Shown one piece after another: positions 55,628-64,000 of a DNA stretch of 64,000 bases. The stretch is taken from positions 705,001 through 769,000 of the forward strand of contig JAJOZX010001564.1 in NCBI GenBank assembly GCA_023014485.1, given 5' to 3'. Positions within the stretch are counted from its first letter, which is position 1. Each line of letters starts with the position of its first letter. This stretch comes from Bathynomus jamesi. Its lineage: Eukaryota > Arthropoda > Malacostraca > Isopoda > Cirolanidae. The position numbers and the translations under genes were made by a program. The notes under the pieces are model-generated. The model had not been told where the DNA came from. It did not search any database and saw only the letters and a list, made by a program, of their open reading frames with translations.

Positions 55628-56155
55628 GGTTACTCAAAAGGGTCTTATGGCCTACTTTGGCCATAGCCCAAACACTGAACCTTGGTCTTGTGGCCTACCT
55701 TGGCCATGGCCAAACAATAAGGGTCTTATGGCCTACCTTGGCCATGGGCCAAACAATAAAGGTCTTATGGCCTACCTCAGCCATGGGCCAAAACAATGAG
55801 CCTTGGTCTTTTGGCCTACCTTGGCCATGGGCCAAACATTAAATGTCTTATGGCCTACCTTGGCCATGGGCTAAACATTTTCTTATGGCCTACCTTGGCC
55901 ATAGGGAAAACAATTACAAGGGTCTTATGGCCTACCTCAGCCATGGGCCAAACAATAAAGGTCTTATGGCCTAGCTCAGCCATGGGCCAAAACAATGAGC
56001 CTTGGTCTTTTGGCCTACCTTGGCCATGGGCCAAACATTAAATGTCTTATGGCCTACCTTGGCCATGGGCTAAACATTTTCTTATGGCCTACCTTGGCCA
56101 TAGGGAAAACTATTACAAGTGTCTTATGGCCTACCTTGGCCATAGGGAAAAACTA
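55628..56155 (+). repeat. Minisatellite replacing most of pol
   Basis: About 13 units of 34-43 bases around ttatggcctaccttggccat and gggccaaacaataa. A larger unit of 199 bases repeats (55796 and 55995 start the same order). GGCC and CCATGG self-complementarity is strong. Long open frames exist only because the repeat lacks stops; they are not proteins. Confidence 0.9.
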
Positions 56156-56760
56156 TTTGGGTTACTCACTCTCCTGGCTGAGATTGAGAACATCATTAAC
56201 AATAGACCACTCATACTTATGTGAGTGACAACATTAATGACCCAGAACCATTAACTCCAAATCATTTGATTCGCGGAGAACAAGTTAGTCTCCTGCCGGA
56301 CTACAATATAGACTCTTCAGAAGACCCAAACTGGACTCAACGACATGATGAGCTCCAGACTAAGTTACAACATTTAACTAGAGTTAAAGCTCATTTCATT
56401 AAACAGTGGAAAACTGAGTACTTGATGGGTCTAAGGGAGAGACATAAACAAATGACTAAGAAGGATTGGTCTGACACAATTAAGGTAGGGGACCTTGTTC
56501 TCATACATGACAGTACCCAAGACAATACTGGCCTCTGGCTAGAGTTTCAGAACTCAGACCAGGGGCAGACGGGGTAACAAGAGTGGTCAAATTAAGGACT
56601 CAACGGGTGGACACAACAAGAGACATTTCTCTTTTGTACCCTTTAGAGTCTGGACCCAAAACAATGGACTTTGGAGAACCTTCTCCACTGACAGTAACAA
56701 CTGGAGACACTGAACTTCCAGTAACTATTCCTTTGACAGTAGGAGGGTAACGCATCCTAC
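56156..56760 (+). pseudogene. BEL/Pao integrase C-terminal remnant
   Basis: EIENIINNRPLIL, then DPEPLTPNHLIRGEQVSLLP, FIKQWKTEYLMGLRERHK and VGDLVLIHD, the last part of a BEL/Pao integrase, which inserts the cDNA. GVTRVVKLRTQ and LYPLES follow in another frame. A stop after about residue 20 and a shift near 56565 break it. The catalytic DDE core is upstream and absent. Confidence 0.8.
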
Positions 56761-57083
56761 TACAACATTGACAGAAACAAGACCTCAGCGACAAACAGCA
56801 TTAAAGGCGCGACTATTTTTACAAAAAATAGATGCTGGGGAATTGTAATTTTATCTTCTAACTTTCATTTTTTCTTTTCTTATGGTAAAGACCATAGACA
56901 GTTTCATCCTATGGATGTATTTTTCTCTTCTAATTAAATGCTACACCTTCTCCATGAGAAGGTGAGGACAGGCACTGTTAATCAGATTAACAGGCATTTA
57001 CAGTTAAATAGTTAGCTAGTCTACACTCAGACAAAAATTGGTGACAATGACACCAAAATTTTTATCTCCCGGGGCCCCCAGTA

Positions 57084-57759
57084 TATGGAAAACTGATGAG
57101 TGGGTAGTTGGGAGGTAACGAAAATGGTTCACTGAGTAGGTAGGTAGTTAATCTAACATCATTAAATTCCTTTTATGTCAATAACTGGGTGGAAGAAACC
57201 AATTGGTTGCTCACCAGAGTTATTCTCCACACTAGTATTTATATACTGTGTGGGAGGAGCGTGCTCGGTAATGGAGATACATTACCGCTAAACCAACCGA
57301 GAAAACCAAGACAAGGCTGGTACAAGAAGCCCCGCGAAGAGGAGAACAAAAGGAGAACAAAAACGAAGAACGGGGCGAGAGGACGTACCAGCACAAAGTA
57401 CGCTCTCGAATGAGACAACCGGAGAAGGGAGAGACTGTAATAACTAAAAGTAAGTGACTAATATGAGTTTTAACACCAAACAGTTAAGAACATTAAATTA
57501 AGCTGGGTCAAACAAGTTAGGCCTACATTGTGACCTAAGACCCAGCATCAACTCATAGCTTAACAAAGGTGAAGGTAGATTGCCCTAACCTAATCTTGTG
57601 AGGAATCCTACTGTGGACCCAATTTATCTGCCCGCTCTGGACCATTTCCGGAATCTCTAGGCTGACCCCTCTAGGCTAGACTTGATCTACTCTATAGTTA
57701 GACTGGAGATATAAGGGGTGGGTTAATTGTGGACCAATTCATACAGAGCATTTTTCGCA
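57084..57759 (+). repeat. 3' LTR of the BEL/Pao element
   Basis: 676 bases, as the 5' LTR. Followed by CCTC and then the unit C flank. Confidence 0.9.
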
Positions 57760-57820
57760 CCTCATTCCACTTACTTACCTGGCGTAACTGATCTGTTCCT
57801 ATAGTTAAATAGACACATAT

Positions 57821-58108
57821 CAGTCCTGTTGCCAGGTCTTCCCAAAGGGGAGGGGGGGGGTCGGAATTTTAGTAAGGCGGACCTTTTGGTGCAACGACCT
57901 AGTCACTGAGGAGGAGGTTTACAGTAGTTTAGAGTAGTTTGTGAAGTTTAAAAAAAAAAGGCCAAGAAACGCAAGTGTTTATTTATTAAATAATGTTACA
58001 TATTATAATAACACATCATAAGTTATAACTATGGTTACAAAATTGGACATTTCCTCTCAATAAGGGTGGTCGTTCGACCCCCAGTCCCCTCTCTTGGCTA
58101 CGGGCCTG
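57821..58108. mobile_element. MITE-like insert, 288 bp, with CATAT duplication
   Basis: Interrupts the unit C flank. CATAT occurs at 57816-57820 and 58109-58113, and unit B reads across with one copy near 38496. The ends cagtcctgttgccagg and cttggctacgggcctg are imperfect inverted repeats, resembling those of the 13018-15353 element (CAG...CTG with a G- or C-run inside). No coding. Confidence 0.75.
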
Positions 58109-58295
58109 CATATTGATTTATTTCTGTTATGCGAGGCAGCAGGACAAGGCTTTTCACAATGAGGATGAAAATTCACACACGAGGTCGATCCCAGAAACTG
58201 TTTAGTATCCTATCGAAGGAAAATTGCTCTCAACAAAATATTTATTAATAACGGTGAAACGTCTTCTGAGCAAATTTCTGAGGCTTGTATAATAT

Positions 58296-58504
58296 GTTAC
58301 GGCCTTTTTGCGAAATCGGCCTTCTTGCAAAAGGACCGACCCTTTTGCAAAAGGGTCAACTCGTGATATTTTCGTTAAACAACGAAAATATCACGACTTC
58401 ACCTAACCAATCGTCAAGGGCGGACAGTTGACCTAACCGGGCATTCAATTAACATAAATCGGCCTTTTTTTGGAAAAAGGCCAATTTCGCAATGAGGCTG
58501 TAAC
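58296..58504. mobile_element. Palindromic MITE, 209 bp
   Basis: Starts GTTACGGCCTTTTTGCG and ends cgcaatgaggctgtaac. Inside is a second perfect hairpin, tcgtgatattttcgtt / aacgaaaatatcacga, and acctaaccaatcgtcaa. The last resembles the arm of MITE 1 (acctaaccaatcatcaa with cgaaaatatta). This suggests a shared family. Followed by (TA)n. Confidence 0.75.
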
Positions 58505-58551
58505 ACATATATATATATATATATATATAATATGAAAGAGAGAGAGAGTCA

Positions 58552-58700
58552 GGCATGAACACGCACAATTTTGCATAATGCAAGTATACTCCCATTAGGA
58601 TTGAACCGAGCATCTGTTGAGTAGAAGGCGGGTTCGAATCTTGGTAAGGCATTTTGCATTATGCAAATTGGAGCGCGTTCATACATGCTATTCCATCTAT
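58552..58700. repeat. Fold-back with a tRNA-like B box
   Basis: The arms attttgcataatgcaa and ttgcattatgcaaattgg, plus catgaacacgc and gcgttcatacatg, pair across about 150 bases. ggcgggttcgaatcttggta in the middle matches a B box, and its minus-strand partner is ggattgaaccgagc. No cloverleaf, so not a tRNA gene. Preceded by (TA)n at 58508-58528. Confidence 0.55.
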
Positions 58701-58854
58701 GGATTCCGAATGTTACACAAGAGATTTAAATGAAATAGTTCGGGAACTTACAAAAGGGTCCATATCTTAAAATGCCTTTACTCTTATAAACAATTGCTCA
58801 TCTTTGTTGATCTCTTTCATCTCTTTTCCTTCTTATACATATGTATTTCTTCCA

Positions 58855-59454
58855 GAGATGGGCAGTAATGTATTTGATACATATTTAAATACGTATTTAA
58901 ATACAATTTGTATTTATAAATACATTTTTTTCGGGGTATTTAAATACATTATTAGATGATTTTGCAATTATAGATGCATATTTTCAAATACATTTGCAAA
59001 AAATCAACTGCCTTCATGAGCTAGAGTAGAGCGTCTTTTTTTTTGCTGGAAGATTCACCCAGGAGAGGGAAGCTGTCGGACGGACTTTGAGAGCTTGTTA
59101 ATGATGAAGACGAATATGTAGTGGAATGAAAGTACTTAGAGGCTTAGGTCCGGGGTGGATAGATTTTTCTTTTTCCATTATTGGGAGTATTTAGTCTCTC
59201 ATGTTTTTTCTAATCGAGAATTTGAATTAATTATTTTCCTGTACTGTTCCAAACTGTACTGTGTTTTGTTTATTATGATTTATGTGGTCCCTTCTTTCTG
59301 TTTGCTCTCTTTGGATGCCTTTGTTGCGGATAGGAAGCCTCAAACTACGATAACATAATAAACATTGAAAATGGAATGTATTTAGATTGTATTTAGATTG
59401 TATCTAAATACATTTTTGTAGTAATGTATTGAGTACTTAATTACATTACAGTTT
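58855..59454. mobile_element. Probable hAT-type MITE, right end truncated
   Basis: Begins cagagatgggcagtaatgta and is rich in tatttaaatac repeats. cagrgatgggcaagta-like starts are common in animal hAT elements. The right side ends in tacagtaatgtatttgg without the expected closing TIR. No coding supported. Confidence 0.4.
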
Positions 59455-59940
59455 ACAGTAATGTATTTGGTGCTCTACAGACATCAAAGTGGTATTCTGT
59501 TTTCCTCCGTACATTTTGTAGCATATTATACTGAAATTCTGTAACAGCCTCACGTATCCTTTCCTTCAAATGTTCCAAAGTTGCTGCCATTGGTAGAACA
59601 AAAAACTTCATTTTTTTCATAGCCCCAGAGGAAGAAGTCAAGGGGGGGGGTTAGATCGGACGAACGAGCCGGCAAAGGAATGGGTCCCCCACGCCCGATC
59701 CAACGATCAATTGCTCATTCAGGAATGTTGTAACCTCATGTAACCTCCAAAATGTATGGAGAGAAACAGAATACCGTTTTGATGTCTGTAGAGCCACAAA
59801 AGGAGCTCATATTGAACTTTAATAGCTTGTAAATAAAACTTTTTGAGTTCTCCTTCATTTGTATATCTTGGTTTTTCGCTGTAGCTTTGTTATTTCTTCA
59901 TAAAGATGTTTAAAATCGGGATGATCATTTGTAATCACCC
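59455..59940. mobile_element. Tc1-like transposase tail, rearranged and partly inverted
   Basis: Minus strand 59460-59720: WIGRGGPIPLPARSSDLTP, LDFFLWGYEK, then ATLEHLKERIREAVTEF and RKTEYHFDVCRA. Plus strand 59750-59822: ETEYRFDVCRATKGAHIEL and a stop, a second copy of the same C-terminus facing it. The right end gatgatcatttgtaatcaccctt precedes (TA)n. It is another fold-back made from transposon 3' ends, like 43063-43804. Confidence 0.65.
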
Positions 59941-59963
59941 TTATATATATATATATATATATA

Positions 59964-60165
59964 TGGGAATGAATTTCACATTAAACACGTGAAATGGATG
60001 AATAATGCAAACCCACAACGAAAGAGAAAAAAATTATTCAAGGTCTTTTGTTTATTGAACAGTACACCTCGTCATTCCCTGACAAGAAGTACTGTTCAAT
60101 ACACAAAGGCCTTGGAATAATTGTTTTCGTTTTCCTGTGGGTGTTTGCATCATTCATTCATTTGC
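59964..60165. repeat. PLE-derived fold-back
   Basis: The left arm gggaatgaatttcacatt through gcaaacccacaacg and attcaaggtcttt is repeated inverted to tcctgtgggtgtttgc. It is the same family as 41096-41275 and 20915-21020. The centre (60066-60100) has CTGACAA rather than CTGACGA, so the hammerhead-like core is degraded. (TA)n on both sides. Confidence 0.7.
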
Positions 60166-61436
60166 CATATATATATATTGTTATGACGGCAAATTTGTGT
60201 GCCTAAATCTCTTACTAAAATAGGAACAAAATTTTAGTTTTAAGATTTTTTGTTTAAATCTCTAAAGAAAGTAGTTTAGATTATTGTTATTGAAGAATTC
60301 AATAGGTTTCTTGCTACAGGGTTAAAGAATAAATATGTTTCAAATTGTTTAAAATTCGTTCGATTTTTATTTTGGCTTCTCCACCCAGGTCAGCCTTGAG
60401 GTAAAGATTTATGGTAGGGGCGAGAATTGTTCCCTCGCTTCAACGAGAAGGGAAAACAAAACTGACCTGGTTAAGATGTAATAGGATTTGTTTTCTCTTG
60501 GTCGTGGTTAAACTTTTGGAAACTGACTTCGAATCCACTCGTTAAATTGGACCATAACGTTGGTCAAAAATTTGAGAAACCAAGTGGCTTCGAAGAAAGG
60601 ACTTATTTTAAGTTGATTTTTAAGGAAAAGGAGGGCTTTCTTTTGAAGGGAATGTCAATGTCCAATCAAAGGACAATGATTTTTGTAACACCCAGTGAGG
60701 AAAAAGGTTTTGATAGGTCATTCAGAGTACTGTAAGTCAGAGGCCTTGTAATTTTAAGGTGTAACTTGGAGTCTAAGTCAGTTGTAGTTCCTTCCTCAAA
60801 GTTAAAGTGGCTTGTAAAAATAAATCTTTAAACTCTGTGGTTACGATTGAAAATTTCTAAGTTGAGTTAAAACTGTTTCACGTTGTACGAGATCTAAATT
60901 GGCTTTGTTTTACGCGAACGTTGTTGTAAGAGCTTATGTTAGCCGACAGAAAAAGAACTTTGGAAATTTTCTTTAATTTAATTTTTGTTCACATTAAATG
61001 TTAAACTTGTAAGTTTGCGAAATATTATGTTTCCTCAGGGAGAGTAAATACTGTATCTTGACCAATAATTACCATTTAAAGCCTGGGAAAATTTATTTGA
61101 TTTAATTGACGGACTTTTTTTTGCCCTGAAAACCTGGAGAATTCGCGCGTGTAATCGTACACCTGTATATGTATTTTCAATTTATGTCCTATTTGGAGTG
61201 AAATAACATAAACTTGTACGAGGGAAGGTTTTGTTTTATGCTACCTTGCAATAGGCCTCTCTTTTAAACTGAGAGTAAATTAACATTGAAATTCGAAATT
61301 CAAAGTGTGCTTCAAGTAAGCCGAGAAAATCTACGCCTATAAAATTGAAAGGCCATCCAAGTGGATAGCAGTATCCTGAAATAAACAAACGCGGCATGCG
61401 CAGCAATGTGTAACCGAAAAAAGGAGTTGCACCACA
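60166..61436. other. Unassigned 1.27 kb stretch
   Basis: Starts after (TA)n with tgttatgacggcaaatttg. A 62-codon frame at 60547-60735 has no recognisable motif. TG at the left edge would suit a solo LTR, but I find no matching CA end or target duplication. No call. Confidence 0.3.
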
Positions 61437-61461
61437 ATATATATATATATATATATATATA
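61437..61461. repeat. (TA)n microsatellite
   Basis: About 12 TA units at the left edge of the next MITE. Confidence 0.9.
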
Positions 61462-61866
61462 CAAGGTGGTGCAAAAGTCTGGACCCATAGGCAATTTACT
61501 ATATAAAAATATCTTTCGATTTTTATAATAGTTTCTATAATTTAATTTTTGTTTATAATTTTACTAAATATTTTCAGATTGTTACCCTAATACCCTATGG
61601 CAGACAAATTAACAATAGCAGAAAGAATAGAGCTTGTGCTTTTGTACGCAAAGAAGGAGCCAACTCACGTTCAGTCGCAAATTTCCTTATGCCTCGATTA
61701 TACGAAATACCATTACACTATTGTAAATTCTGAACTAGAACGTTAAATTTAACATAATTTAGTCACTGATGTATGTTAAATTAAATTCATTCATAATAAA
61801 CTTCCTGCAGGCCACACTTTTTTTCCATATAAACCGCCTATGGGTCCAGACTTTTGCACCACCCTG
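61462..61866 (+). mobile_element. Deleted Tc1/mariner-type element, 405 bp, TA flanks
   Basis: Starts CAAGGTGGTGCAAAAGTCTG and ends with the near complement gacttttgcaccaccctg. The TIRs pair over about 30 bases (through gacccataggc). The interior keeps only the 5' end of the transposase. (TA)n lies at both sides. A non-autonomous derivative. Confidence 0.85.
61597..61746 (+). pseudogene. N-terminal 49 codons of a transposase
   Basis: MADKLTIAERIELVLLYAKK starts a helix-turn-helix domain like that of Tc1/mariner-type transposases. The reading ends at TAA at 61744-61746 after the internal deletion. No catalytic part. Too short to act as transposase, though a DNA-binding fragment could be made. 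Confidence 0.5.
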
Positions 61867-61964
61867 TATATATATGAAAATTATTTCACGAAAGTAACAC
61901 GTGAAAAATATTTATGATGAATAAAATCACGAAGGAAAGGAAACACAAAAAGGTGCTCAAGCGC

Positions 61965-61986
61965 TTTCGTCTAATGACATCCTCAG
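61965..61986 (-). ncRNA. Hammerhead-like core, left PLE arm
   Basis: Minus strand: CTGAGGA, one T, GTC/GAC hairpin with a four-base loop, then GAAA and gcgc. Its inverted partner is at 63084-63105. Confidence 0.35.
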
Positions 61987-62079
61987 GAACACTGAAGTAC
62001 ATAAAAGGTTACGGCCTATATATAGGTTACAGAAAGAAAAAAAAATAAATGAATAAATAAATAAATAACATACACACAA

Positions 62080-62111
<32 letters not shown>

Positions 62112-62113
62112 CT

Positions 62114-62149
<36 letters not shown>

Positions 62150-62151
62150 CT

Positions 62152-62204
<53 letters not shown>

Positions 62205-62460
62205 ATAAACAGAGAAGTAAAAATAAAAATAAAAAATTAAAGGATTAACAAAGAGGCATACAGATTTGTAAGGAAAAATATCGATTTTAGCACAAGATCA
62301 AATGAATTATTAAAATACAAATTTATACTGGAAATCTGCCCGGGTTTTAACACTTTGCCTTTTATAGTCAAGTTTCGATATATATAAAAATAAAATGAAG
62401 ATTAAAAGTTAATAAAGTAGCATACAAGTTTACCAAAGATTTAGATTTAGAACAGGACAG

Positions 62461-62679
62461 TTGTCCAGTGCTCTTTTTGTCCATTTGTCAGAGTTATCCC
62501 ACTGTATTGATTGGAATAATGCTTCAGTTTTATTTCACTCTAGCAACATTGTTAATAGAAATATTCTTGAGTCTGCCATTATCCAACTTTCAAATAACTT
62601 CAACATAAGCAAAGGTCTTTTTCAACTCGATCCTGTTGTTTTGAATTCCTTCAAAACAGATTTAGATAAAAAGGGGTAG
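62461..62679 (+). pseudogene. PLE GIY-YIG nuclease C-terminal tail
   Basis: Up to 72 residues, no ATG start. SHCIDWNNASVLFHS followed by NRNILESAIIQLSNNFNIS matches the tail seen at 21091-21294 (HSIKWDSSKALVENR, KNILECAFIHFKNNFN). The catalytic part of the nuclease is not included. Confidence 0.6.
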
Positions 62680-63083
62680 GACGCTAAATCTTTGGTAAAC
62701 TTGTATGCTACTTTATTAACTTTTAGTCTTCATTTTATTTTTATATATATCGAAACTTGACTATAAAAGGCAAAGTGTTAAATCCCGGGCAGATTTCCAG
62801 TATAAATTTGTATTTTTATAATTCATTTGATCTTGTGCTAAAAATCGATATTTTTCCTTACAAATCTGTATGCCTCTTTGTTAATCCTTTAATTTTTAAT
62901 TTTTATTTTTACTTCTCTGTTTATTGCATATATATATATGTGTGTGTGTGTGTGGATATGTATGTGTATATATATATATATATGTTTGTGTGTATGTATG
63001 TTATTTTTTTATTTTTTTATTTTTTATTTTTTTCTTTCTGTAACCTATATATAGGCCGTAACCTTTTATGTACTTCAGTGTTC

Positions 63084-63105
63084 CTGAGGATGTCATTAGA
63101 CGAAA
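63084..63105 (+). ncRNA. Hammerhead-like core, right PLE arm
   Basis: CTGAGGA, T, GTC-atta-GAC, GAAA, then gcgcttgag. An exact inverted match of the left-arm motif, so it has been preserved on both arms. Confidence 0.35.
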
Positions 63106-63177
63106 GCGCTTGAGCACCTTTTTTGTTTCCTTTCCTTCGTGGTTTTATTCATCATATATATATATATATATATATAT

Positions 63178-63911
63178 ACTAATAGCCCATTATAGGAATT
63201 TCATTAATGTACTCGAAACACTGAAAATTATGATTTAACATACCTCTACATTAACTTTAGCACAGGCACTCGACGATTGTGATTTTGAATCATAGCATTT
63301 AAACTAAAATATATGGGAATTGCGGTAAAAATGGGAAAATAAATCTATAACTTCTTCAATGAGCGGCAACAAGTCGTTACTCTACAAAGAATATCATGAT
63401 CAGAATCAGAGGGAGCCTATGTAGTTCAGTACCACAACTATTCATAATCATACTAACCAATACAGACAATGAAATTACCAATGATAGTACAGCAACATCC
63501 TTTCCTATTCACACAAAAATCAGGATGAAAATAAGGAACCAAGATGATATAGAATCTCTACAAACGAACACAAACAGAATTTAGAGATGGGTAGAGGGCA
63601 ACACAATGAAATTTAACACCGAGTGGGATTTTCAATTCTTAAGATACGGAAAAGTGAGGAACTGAAATCCATCGACTATTTTGTCCAAATGGGCAAGAAA
63701 GTCAGAGAAACTCTAAAGCAAAAGATTTACCAGTTAAAATGACTGTTGACGCGAAAATTTGAAACACAAAATAAGATAGCGATAAACAAAACCAAAAGAA
63801 TGACTCGACAGATACTGAGAACCTTTAAAGAAGAGACAGGAATATGATGATTATCTTTTTGAGAATAATAATCATACCCAAACTAGATTATTGCTCGTCT
63901 TTAATGTCACC

Positions 63912-63943
<32 letters not shown>

Positions 63944-64000
63944 CAGTAGACATTAGAGAATTTAGAGAAACTTGACAGCCAAAATTAATGGATGCAGTTA
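63178..64000 (+). mobile_element. LINE family 2 copy, runs off the window
   Basis: Nearly identical to 42354-43062 plus 43807-43900. It has the same VPQLFIIIL shortening and SFPIHTKI in place of FADDTKI. At 63911-63940 it has a (TA)n tract where the other copy carries the palindromic element. It continues past the end of the window. Confidence 0.7.

Larger units (their letters stand above)
54455..57759 (+). mobile_element. BEL/Pao LTR retrotransposon, internally deleted
   Basis: 5' LTR 54455-55127 (673 bases) and 3' LTR 57084-57759 (676 bases) are almost identical. Both run from tatggaaaactg to tttttcgca. CCTC is duplicated at 54451-54454 and 57760-57763, and unit B shows the uninterrupted site ('gtaacctcattcc' near 38435). 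TTGGTGGTCCGTGTG follows the 5' LTR as a primer-binding site; cccggggcccccagta precedes the 3' LTR. Only the integrase end of pol remains; gag, protease and RT are gone. A young but non-autonomous insertion. Confidence 0.9.
61913..63154 (+). mobile_element. PLE with long inverted arms around a nuclease tail
   Basis: The left arm (61913-62444) and right arm (62683-63154) are inverted copies of about 500 bases. They differ mainly in CA/TA microsatellite length. The loop (62445-62682) encodes the end of a PLE nuclease. Each arm has a hammerhead-like core (61965-61986 minus, 63084-63105 plus). The outer ends are gatgaataaaatcacgaagg and the complement, then (TA)n. PLEs with an inverted terminal copy are known. 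RT and most of the gene are missing. Confidence 0.75.

Noticed and set aside
55617..56228. Several overlapping plus-strand frames with GLPWPWAKH or MAYLGHG repeats
   Set aside because: They come from a minisatellite whose unit has no stop codon in several frames; codon use and frame are not consistent with a gene.
58625..58650. Possible tRNA gene (GGTTCGAATC)
   Set aside because: Only a B-box match; it sits inside a palindrome with no A box at the right distance.
60547..60735. 62-codon open frame
   Set aside because: No motif, no partner copy and no context that suggests a gene.
60166..61436. Solo LTR
   Set aside because: Starts with TG, but I found no CA end, target duplication, TATA/poly(A) order or second copy in the window.

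Overview
This is a window of eukaryotic nuclear DNA, almost certainly from an arthropod. A non-insect arthropod such as a crustacean is my best guess, and it is a weak one. The reasons are cytosolic HSP70 copies ending in EEVD with a TATA box and heat-shock elements, a very high load of (TA)n microsatellites, and a mix of L2/CR1-like, jockey-like and other LINEs, Penelope-like elements (PLEs), mariner/Tc1 relatives, hAT-like elements, BEL/Pao and another LTR element. I see no intact host gene, no functional tRNA or rRNA gene and nothing prokaryotic. Nearly every long reading frame is broken by one-base indels, so the sequence is either old or from an error-prone long-read assembly. Some indels are shared between paralogues, which random read errors would not explain.

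The backbone is one segment present three times in the same orientation: unit A (about 240-10500), unit B (32138-38670) and unit C (50640-54454, continuing at 57760-57820 and 58109-58290). Each unit has a jockey-like LINE fragment, the 3' flank of HSP70 and HSP70 on the minus strand. A and B also keep the 5' UTR intron, TATA box, heat-shock elements and upstream flank. Copies A and B are near full length but frameshifted. Copy C is only the 3' third and ends at an inverted pair of tRNA-like repeats. Because the units are paralogous, B and C give 'empty sites' for younger insertions in A, and the reverse. A 2.7 kb terminal-inverted-repeat transposon sits in the A promoter between the TATA box and a strong distal heat-shock element. 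A mariner lies further upstream.

The intervals between units are transposon nests. 10.7-21.4 kb holds a mariner with a small inversion, a LINE split by a hAT-like element that itself contains a PLE, and an L2/CR1-like LINE. 21379-32137 is a 10.8 kb LTR element with two 1.92 kb LTRs, a gag-like frame and two retropepsin-like domains without the canonical active-site triad. It has no recognisable reverse transcriptase, RNase H or integrase. 37-45 kb holds fold-back elements, Tc1/mariner relatives and LINEs. 45259-50580 is a second, inverted copy of the L2/CR1-like LINE, carrying two different MITEs each with a perfect 8-bp target duplication. 54455-57759 is a young, internally deleted BEL/Pao element with a minisatellite in place of most of pol. 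58.3-64 kb has MITEs, fold-backs, a PLE with long inverted arms and another LINE copy.

The items most worth a second look are the RT-less LTR element with two altered protease domains, the HSP70 family whose promoter was split by a transposon, and the repeated PLE-derived fold-backs in (TA)n tracts that carry hammerhead-like CTGANGA...GAAA motifs.
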